From CAZBWE01 sp964495465 (GTDB lineage Bacteria; Planctomycetota; Phycisphaerae; Sedimentisphaerales; Anaerobacaceae): 14,178 bases of DNA. The stretch spans positions 1-14,178 of the forward strand of contig CAZBWE010000060.1 of the NCBI GenBank assembly GCA_964495465.1, in the 5' to 3' direction. Below, one piece after another: positions 1-4,663 of the stretch (position 1 is its first letter; each line of letters starts with the position of its first letter). The position numbers were made by a program, and so were the translations under genes. A model generated the notes under the pieces. That model did no database searches. It saw only the letters and a program-made list of their open reading frames with translations, and was not told where the DNA came from.

Positions 1-123
1 TGGCGTATCAACCGCGATTACCTAAGCTGAAGCTTCGTTCATCGAGGAGCGCCACGCAAGAGATTGGACGAGTATTGAACAAGCATCGAAAACTTCTTAT
101 ACTGGCAGAAATATTGTTTCACG

Positions 124-200
124 TTTTATACAGTACGCCAGCCCGCCTATCCGCATGAGGCGTATAAAAGGCGTATAAAACTGTATAAGCATTGTTGGGC
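124..200 (+). repeat. Inverted and tandem repeat block ending in GTTGGGC
   Basis: TTTTATACAG (124-133) and TACGCC (134-139) find complements in GGCGTA (159-164) and CTGTATAA (181-188). The 11-mer GGCGTATAAAA occurs twice in direct tandem (159-169 and 170-180), as if one arm of the hairpin had been duplicated. The block ends in GTTGGGC at 194-200, which fits the GTTRRRY core of integron attC sites. I cannot find a matching RYYYAAC partner upstream, so an attC identity is only a possibility. The first 298 bases contain no convincing gene. Confidence 0.4.
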
Positions 201-242
201 AGGAAATATGTTACAATAATGTGGTTATCAACGGAGAAAAAG

Positions 243-262
243 GCTTGGTTGTGTAGCCAAGC
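243..262. repeat. Hairpin upstream of first gene
   Basis: GCTTGG (243-248) and CCAAGC (257-262) form a perfect 6-bp stem with an 8-base loop, 36 bases before the start codon at 299. No T-run follows it, so it is not a typical terminator. It could be an mRNA leader structure or a remnant of a recombination site. Confidence 0.35.
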
Positions 263-298
263 GTTTAATATGGGAAATGTCAGATTAGGAAAGCCGAG

Positions 299-769
299 AT
301 GGGGAACATATTTTCCTTCATTGGATGGATAGCGTGGGTTTTTGTATTTTATCTCGCTATTGTCTATGCGTTAGGATGTCGCAAATATGCCCGAGCAGGG
401 AGACCCTTTACCTTCATGACCGCAACACGAACGATGTATTTATGGATTATTTCGTTGCTTTTCTTACCTCTGCCGAGTGTATATAAGCTACATATTTTAT
501 GGGTAGTTCCCCTAATTTTCTCGGGACTGTTCAGTTATTATATGCAAGGTACTCTGCCCGTAATATTTTTTACTTGGCTTTTTATGAAAATTATTCTACT
601 GGGTGTACAAACTCCTTTGGAAAAAAACAAAATTGTTCTTAGCCCTCCTCCTAATATTTTCAGCACACCTTGTAGCGCGGTTTTGAAAGCTGATTGGGTA
701 ATGATGCAAAGAAAAATATACTCGATGTTATCTTGGCTTAAAACGAAAAAAAAGCGTGGAGAAGCCTGA
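299..769 (+). CDS. Small integral membrane protein, unrecognised
   Basis: A 156-residue protein of no family I recognise. It has a hydrophobic N-terminal segment (about residues 4-25), further hydrophobic stretches near residues 43-60, 65-82 and 84-103, and then a polar C-terminal tail of about 50 residues ending in a strongly basic stretch (KTKKKRGEA). It is probably an inner-membrane protein with four membrane segments. ATG at 299 is preceded by AGGA at 287-290 with 8 bases between, which supports the start. The gene is AT-rich and uses codons unlike the next gene, which begins just after or inside its 3' end. The mismatch suggests the two genes were not always neighbours. Function cannot be inferred. 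Confidence 0.5.
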   Translation: MGNIFSFIGWIAWVFVFYLAIVYALGCRKYARAGRPFTFMTATRTMYLWIISLLFLPLPSVYKLHILWVVPLIFSGLFSYYMQGTLPVIFFTWLFMKIILLGVQTPLEKNKIVLSPPPNIFSTPCSAVLKADWVMMQRKIYSMLSWLKTKKKRGEA

Positions 770-800
770 AGGGACGAAAGGACATAATTTGTCCAAAGGC

Positions 801-1292
801 ATGATATTGGACTTCGATTTGGGTTTTCTCATAGACGCGGCTGCTTTGGTCGATGCGAGTCTCGAACGCTTGGACAACGAGGCCAACGTGAGTCCCGACC
901 CAGATGCATTTGGAATCTACGATAAGGCGGAGTACATCACTGGGTTCGGATTCGTCGCGTGCCAAACGTATGTCACGGCAGTATTGAGGTGGAGCAAGAT
1001 CGAGAAGCGCAAAGCCCTATCGATGGGCCCTAAGCATAGGACCGGTCGATATATGGTCGAACTGACAAATGCTGCCGCCAACTATTGGAAGCACATGCCT
1101 GAGTGGTCTTTCGATGCACCCGCACATCAAGCAAAGCAAACGCTTGAAGTGATCTCAAGTCTCGGTGTTGACACCACCATCGGCTCGTACCCATTAGCAA
1201 ATACGCTGCATGAGATGCTCACACCACATCCAGCGCGGTTTGCGAATCTCATCCCATTTCTGACGCAGTGGCGCGATGCACTCTCGAGATGA
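801..1292 (+). CDS. Hypothetical soluble protein, cassette-like
   Basis: A 163-residue acidic-to-neutral soluble protein that I cannot assign to a named family. The frame is open from a GTG at 756, which would overlap the previous gene by 14 bases, but no ribosome binding site precedes that GTG. ATG at 801 has AAAGGA at 778-783, rather distant, with a small hairpin (GGACA/TGTCC, 782-796) in between that could shorten the effective spacing. The start is therefore uncertain. The protein has no membrane segment or signal peptide. It contains several Trp and Tyr residues in its middle (YWKHMPEW) and looks like a compact alpha-helical domain. Its base composition is visibly more GC-rich than the preceding gene. 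Its stop codon lies 7 bases before an attC-like sequence, the arrangement seen in integron gene cassettes. Confidence 0.6.
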   Translation: MILDFDLGFLIDAAALVDASLERLDNEANVSPDPDAFGIYDKAEYITGFGFVACQTYVTAVLRWSKIEKRKALSMGPKHRTGRYMVELTNAAANYWKHMPEWSFDAPAHQAKQTLEVISSLGVDTTIGSYPLANTLHEMLTPHPARFANLIPFLTQWRDALSR

Positions 1293-1342
1293 AACCATCG
1301 TCTAACAAGCGGTTTCAGCCAATGCGTAATTGCAATGCTGAA
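1291..1342 (+). other. Possible degenerate integron attC site (5' half)
   Basis: GTCTAAC at 1300-1306 fits the attC R'' core RYYYAAC. It is followed by the spacer AAGCGG and by TTCAGC (1314-1319), whose complement GCTGAA lies at 1337-1342, giving the L''/L' arms of an attC-like fold. GAAACC (1291-1296) and GGTTTC (1311-1316) are also a perfect inverted pair. The expected R' core (GTTAGAC or another GTTRRRY) is not found after GCTGAA, where the sequence reads GACCATCGCTCC. If this was an attC site it has lost its 3' half. No integrase gene is in the window. Confidence 0.35.
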
Positions 1343-1372
1343 GACCATCGCTCCAGTAAATTGTGAGAAACA

Positions 1373-1400
1373 TGTGCCATAGGTACTTGTGCCATAGGTA
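1373..1400. repeat. Tandem 13-bp direct repeat
   Basis: TGTGCCATAGGTA occurs at 1373-1385 and again at 1388-1400, a period of 15 bases. It lies in the 302-base stretch between the cassette-like gene and the nucleotidyltransferase gene, where I see no coding sequence, only this repeat and the two hairpins further right. Confidence 0.75.
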
Positions 1401-1477
1401 GAATCCTTCGACTTCGCTCCCTTCGGCAAGATCAGGACAAGCAATTTAATTGATTTGTGATAAATGATGGATGGATT

Positions 1478-1510
1478 CCCCACATTTTCTTTCAGAAAAT
1501 AAGAGTGGGG
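1478..1510. repeat. Long hairpin with CCCCAC/GTGGGG base
   Basis: CCCCAC (1478-1483) plus ATTTTCT (1484-1490) pair with AGAAAAT (1494-1500) plus GTGGGG (1505-1510). This is a 13-bp stem with a 3-base loop and a 4-base bulge (AAGA, 1501-1504). There is no T-run on either side, so it is not a classical terminator. It resembles a structured repetitive extragenic element, but a single copy in this window cannot prove that. Confidence 0.6.
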
Positions 1511-1548
1511 ACAGGTGAGATTGCCACGGCCTTTGGCCTCGTAATGAA

Positions 1549-1568
1549 CCCTGCCGCAAGCGGCAGGG
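1549..1568. repeat. Perfect GC-rich palindrome downstream of MNT gene
   Basis: CCCTGCCGC (1549-1557) and GCGGCAGGG (1560-1568) form a 9-bp perfect stem with a 2-base centre, 26 bases past the stop of the minus-strand nucleotidyltransferase gene. It could end or stabilise that transcript, but no U-run follows on the minus strand. Such palindromes are also common as dispersed intergenic repeats. Confidence 0.6.
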
Positions 1569-1594
1569 CTAATCCTTTTGTGCCTTTTCGTGGG

Positions 1595-1903
1595 TCACGA
1601 AGCGACATAGACAGACCTCCTTGTCTGCTCGAGACGTTTGGCAAAATATGGATTCCGCAGGCCGCCTGGCTCGACGAGGTCAATGTATCTGCCGAACAGC
1701 TTTTTCAGTGCATACAGCAGCTCAAAAAAATTGTCGAAACGCCTCTTTGCCACAGAATCATCAAACTCAACAACGAAATCAATATCGCTGGATGGCGTAA
1801 AATCACCCATTGCGGCTGAGCCGAATACATCCAGCCGTTTTACATGATACTTTTGGCAAAGCTCGAATAACTCGTTTTTTCTGGATTCAATTATGGATAC
1901 CAT
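1595..1903 (-). CDS. Minimal nucleotidyltransferase (MNT domain), orphan antitoxin-type
   Basis: A 102-residue protein with the MNT-type nucleotidyltransferase fold. It has the FGS motif at residues 27-29, the metal-binding pair D40 and D42 in SSDID (38-42), and a third acidic residue at D75 in YIDLVEP. All three catalytic carboxylates are present, so it could be active. Proteins of this size usually act as MntA-like antitoxins that AMPylate a HEPN (HepT) toxin encoded next door. That role is family knowledge, not shown here. ATG at 1903 has AAGG about 10 bases upstream on the minus strand. No HEPN gene is visible on either side: downstream are only hairpins and repeats, and upstream is a terminator with a divergent-looking gap. 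It is therefore an orphan, perhaps left after loss of its partner. Confidence 0.85.
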   Translation of the reverse strand: MVSIIESRKNELFELCQKYHVKRLDVFGSAAMGDFTPSSDIDFVVEFDDSVAKRRFDNFFELLYALKKLFGRYIDLVEPGGLRNPYFAKRLEQTRRSVYVAS

Positions 1904-1966
1904 TGCAATGCCTTGATAATAAACCTCTATGATTCTAACATAATATTATTACCAGAGCAATAGTAG

Positions 1967-1999
1967 AAAAACAAAAACCCCGCAATCACTGCGGGGTTT
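1967..1999 (-). terminator. Rho-independent terminator of the microgene
   Basis: On the minus strand AAACCCCGCA and TGCGGGGTTT (1999-1990 and 1984-1975) form a 10-bp stem with a 5-base loop, followed by TTTTTGTTTTT. It lies 20 bases past the stop of the 22-codon gene, so it probably ends that transcript and separates it from the nucleotidyltransferase gene. Confidence 0.85.
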
Positions 2000-2019
2000 G
2001 ATATCAGGTAAAAATCATC

Positions 2020-2088
2020 TTATTTCTTTTTTCCCTTTGTTTTTTTCTTAGGTTTTGTTTTTGCTCTGCAGCCGCAGGAATTGCACAT
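2020..2088 (-). CDS. 22-residue microprotein with HypB-like CxxCGC motif
   Basis: A very short gene read from the minus strand: ATG at 2088, TAA at 2020-2022. The product begins MCNSCGCRAK and continues with a tail made almost only of Lys, with a few Thr, Pro and Gly. AAAAGGAT ends 6 bases before the ATG, with AAGGA in Shine-Dalgarno position, and a strong terminator follows the stop, so it is a complete transcription unit or the tail of one. The N-terminal M-C-x-x-C-G-C pattern matches the nickel-binding N-terminus of the hydrogenase maturation protein HypB, but no HypB GTPase domain follows. A small metal-binding, nucleic-acid-binding or ribosome-associated peptide is possible; the basic tail suggests an anionic partner. 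The function is unknown and I do not recognise a named family. Confidence 0.6.
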   Translation of the reverse strand: MCNSCGCRAKTKPKKKTKGKKK

Positions 2089-2175
2089 TTTTCTATCCTT
2101 TTAAAATATCATCTATATTAAATCAACTCTATATTAATCGGCTGAATGAGGAAAAATCAAGCAGGAAAATTTTGG

Positions 2176-2257
2176 GTTGGTTCGTTGTTCACCGTTCATT
2201 GTTCGTTGTTCGTCACATAGGACGTGCCACGAACCACGAGTCACAAGCGACGAATTT
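2176..2257. repeat. Phased degenerate 7-bp repeats
   Basis: Two blocks run in strict 7-base register. The first has units such as CGTTGTT (2183-2189), CACCGTT (2190-2196), CATTGTT (2197-2203), CGTTGTT (2204-2210) and CGTCACA (2211-2217). After a 5-base break (2218-2222) the second has CGTGCCA (2223-2229), CGAACCA (2230-2236), CGAGTCA (2237-2243), CAAGCGA (2244-2250) and CGAATTT (2251-2257). The second block is roughly the reverse complement in style of the first (CGAAC versus GTTCG), so the whole can partly fold back. It begins directly at the stop codon of the EF-G-like gene. It resembles the heptameric short repeats known from cyanobacteria and other bacteria with large genomes. Confidence 0.65.
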
Positions 2258-4286
2258 AGTCCGTCTCTTTTTTCTTTGCGTACTGTGCGACGATTTGCTG
2301 CTGGACGTTCGGCGGGACGATTTCGTAATGGCTGAGCGTCATTGCATAGCTGCCGCGTCCGCCGGTAACACTTTTTAGCTGGCTGTTATACTGAGTAACT
2401 TCTGATAACGGCACCTGCGCTTTTATGGTAATGAAATTTCCGGGCAGCATATCCTGTCCGAGGACCCTTCCGCGTTTCGAGGACAAATCGCCCGTGATAT
2501 CGCCGACATTCTCTGCCGGTGCTGTAACTTCCACATTGACAATCGGCTCGAGCAGGACCGGCTTTGCCTTTTCGAGTGCGTCAACGAACGCACCCTTACC
2601 GGCTGCTCTGAAAGCGACCTCTTTCGAGTCAACAGGGTGGTGTTTGCCGTCGTAAATGGAGACTTTGATATCCTGCATTGGAAATCCGGCTACTATGCCG
2701 GTCAGCATTACCTCATTGATGCCCTTGTGGACGGCTGGTTCGTACTGGCCTGGTATGGAGGCGCCGAAGATGTCCCAGCTAAAGTCCAGCGGCGGGTCGG
2801 AGTTGCGCTCGGCGGGCTCGACGCGAAGATAGACTTCGCCGAATTGGCCTGCTCCGCCGGTCTGCTTTTTGTGGCGATAGTGGCCTTCGGCTTTTGCGGT
2901 AATGGTCTCGCGGTAAGGAATCTTCGGCTCTTTTGTGGTTACGGAGAGCTTCGAGCGGTTCTGCATCTTTTCGAGCATAATCCGCAGGTGCAAATCGCCA
3001 AGGCCGCTGGCGACCAATTCCTTTGTCTGCGAATCCCGTTTAATCTTAAAGCAGGGGTCCTCCTCACACAATTTCTCCAAAGCCGAGCCGATTTTCTGCT
3101 CATCGCCTCTCGATGCCGGCTCAAGGGCCAGAGAATACATCGGCTCCGGCACAGGCGGCTGCTCAAAACAGCCCGATACCTTACCATCATGAACGAGGTC
3201 GCCAATTTGCAAATCCTCAATCTTTGACAACGTTATAATATCACCTGCAATGCCGGCATCGGTTTCTTTACTGTCGCCGCCCTGAGATTTGAGGATGTGG
3301 CCTGGGCGAATGCCTTTTTTTTCGTCATTGCGCAATAGATTGGTGTCTGAAGTGATTTTCCCGCTGAAAATGCGAATGGAAGAGAACTTCATATTCGAGC
3401 GGGGGTCAAAAGCGATGCGAAATACCATACCGGCTAAAGGAGCGGAGGGATCGGCTTTTAATTCTGTTGACTTGTCGCTGTCTTTCAGCTTGACGGCTTT
3501 TACCTGAGCAGGTGATGGGGTGTATTTTACAATAATATTGAGAAGCTCGTTTACACCGACCTCTTTGCGGGCATTTGTGAAAACTATTGGAATAATAGTT
3601 CCTGATTTGAGGGCTTCAACGAATACCGAGGCGATTTTCTCGGCGGAGATTTGTTCACCGCCAAGATAACTTTCCATAAGGGCGTCGTCTGCTTCGATTA
3701 TGTTCTCGATTAGCTCCGTGTGGGCCTGGGCGACGTCCATCACGGGCGAATCGCCGGATTCGTTCTCGATGCAGTCAATTACGGATGCCCTGTCCGCAGC
3801 CGGCAGATTGGCGCAGCGGCACTGCATGCCGAAGGTTTCCTGAATGTTCTTTATGAGTCTGGGGAGGTCGGTGTTCTCAGCGTCAATTTTATTTACGACA
3901 ATAATCCGCGGCATAACGGCGTTTGTGGCCAGCTCGAAGAGCTTTCTTGTATTGGTTTCTATGCCTGCGGGGGCGCTGATAACGATAACTGCTGTTTCGG
4001 CGGCCGGTATTGACTTGATGGCCGGGCCGATGAAGTCGGGATAACCGGGAGTATCTATGATATTTAGCAGCTTGCCGTTGTGTTCGGCGTAAACTACGGC
4101 GGACTGGATGGAATGCTGGTGCTCTTTTTCCTCGTCGTAATAGTCGCAGGTGCTGGTTTTATCGTCAACGCTGCCGAGACGGTTGGTAGTGCCGGTTTTG
4201 TGCAGGATTGCCTCGGCGAGGGATGTTTTTCCGCTCCCGCCGTGCCCTAAAATAACAATATTGCGAATGTCGCCTGTATTAGCCAC
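2256..4286 (-). CDS. Elongation factor G-like translational GTPase (EF-G2 type)
   Basis: A 676-residue protein with the full domain set of EF-G: GTPase domain (about 1-270), domain II (about 290-385), and domains III-V with the retained QTGGAGQFGEV and VDSKEVAF stretches. G1 reads GHGGSGKTS (14-22), not the GHIDAGKTT of the housekeeping factor. G3 is DTPGY (78-82), with Tyr where EF-G and EF-Tu carry the His that positions the attacking water. G4 is NKID (132-135). The switch I segment reads EHQHSIQ (55-61) in place of ERGITI. These features fit the EF-G-like/FusA2 subgroup, whose role is unsettled; some members hydrolyse GTP poorly on ribosomes. The start is GTG at 4286, supported by GGAGG seven bases upstream (minus strand). 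The gene is monocistronic in appearance. A tetracycline-protection protein is less likely, given the G1 and switch I sequence. Confidence 0.9.
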   Translation of the reverse strand: MANTGDIRNIVILGHGGSGKTSLAEAILHKTGTTNRLGSVDDKTSTCDYYDEEKEHQHSIQSAVVYAEHNGKLLNIIDTPGYPDFIGPAIKSIPAAETAVIVISAPAGIETNTRKLFELATNAVMPRIIVVNKIDAENTDLPRLIKNIQETFGMQCRCANLPAADRASVIDCIENESGDSPVMDVAQAHTELIENIIEADDALMESYLGGEQISAEKIASVFVEALKSGTIIPIVFTNARKEVGVNELLNIIVKYTPSPAQVKAVKLKDSDKSTELKADPSAPLAGMVFRIAFDPRSNMKFSSIRIFSGKITSDTNLLRNDEKKGIRPGHILKSQGGDSKETDAGIAGDIITLSKIEDLQIGDLVHDGKVSGCFEQPPVPEPMYSLALEPASRGDEQKIGSALEKLCEEDPCFKIKRDSQTKELVASGLGDLHLRIMLEKMQNRSKLSVTTKEPKIPYRETITAKAEGHYRHKKQTGGAGQFGEVYLRVEPAERNSDPPLDFSWDIFGASIPGQYEPAVHKGINEVMLTGIVAGFPMQDIKVSIYDGKHHPVDSKEVAFRAAGKGAFVDALEKAKPVLLEPIVNVEVTAPAENVGDITGDLSSKRGRVLGQDMLPGNFITIKAQVPLSEVTQYNSQLKSVTGGRGSYAMTLSHYEIVPPNVQQQIVAQYAKKKETD

Positions 4287-4345
4287 TTTCCGGCCTCCAT
4301 AAAGATTATTTACGATTTAATATTTATACGACTCTAAAACCTTCA

Positions 4346-4373
4346 CTTATAATAAATTGCATATAAAGAGCAA
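4346..4373 (-). promoter_or_regulatory. Possible promoter of the EF-G-like gene
   Basis: On the minus strand TTGCTC (4373-4368) and TATAAG (4351-4346) are separated by 16 bases, about 60 bases upstream of the GTG start. The match to the sigma-70 consensus is fair, in an AT-rich setting where chance matches are common. Confidence 0.35.
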
Positions 4374-4572
4374 GAGTTTTTTTAAGAATACTAATTTTGT
4401 GACCGGAATCCGGATATTAGATGCACGAAATGGTTGTTCCGGCTTATAAAATGGACGTTCCATAAAAGTATCTTTTTGGAAAATCCGGCCCTTTTGACAA
4501 GTCTTTACAATATCAAATTGAGTGAAGAGTTATTGAAAAAAGATTGTTTTTATAAATTGATGAGCTAAAAAG
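4374..4572. other. Intergenic stretch without gene
   Basis: This is the centre of the divergent intergenic region between the EF-G-like and esterase genes. It is AT-rich. It contains the short inverted repeat CCGGAATCCGG (near 4402-4412) and several separated copies of TCCGG. I see no coding sequence, RNA gene or recognisable riboswitch. Confidence 0.5.
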
Positions 4573-4601
4573 TTGCCAGCCGCTGGCGGATAGATTATAG
4601 T
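4573..4601 (+). promoter_or_regulatory. Promoter of the tandem esterase gene with overlapping inverted repeat
   Basis: TTGCCA (4573-4578) and TATAGT (4596-4601) are separated by exactly 17 bases; each hexamer matches the sigma-70 consensus at 5 of 6 positions. Transcription would begin near 4608, giving a leader of about 56 bases. GCCAG-CCG-CTGGC (4575-4587), a perfect 5-bp inverted repeat, overlaps the -35 element and could be an operator. The transcription start lies only a few bases before the in-frame ATG at 4613, which supports the later ATG at 4664. Confidence 0.55.
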
Positions 4602-4663
4602 CATTATAAACTATGTGGAAGCTTAGCCAAAAATCGTATTTTTCAAGCAAAGGAGGTTACCGT

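Noticed and set aside
1457..1819. A plus-strand open frame of 120 codons
   Set aside because: It runs through two hairpins and antisense to the MNT gene, whose catalytic motifs are clear on the minus strand.
4494..4522. TTGACA at 4494-4499 as a -35 element
   Set aside because: No acceptable -10 hexamer lies 15-19 bases downstream; the promoter at 4573-4601 fits far better.
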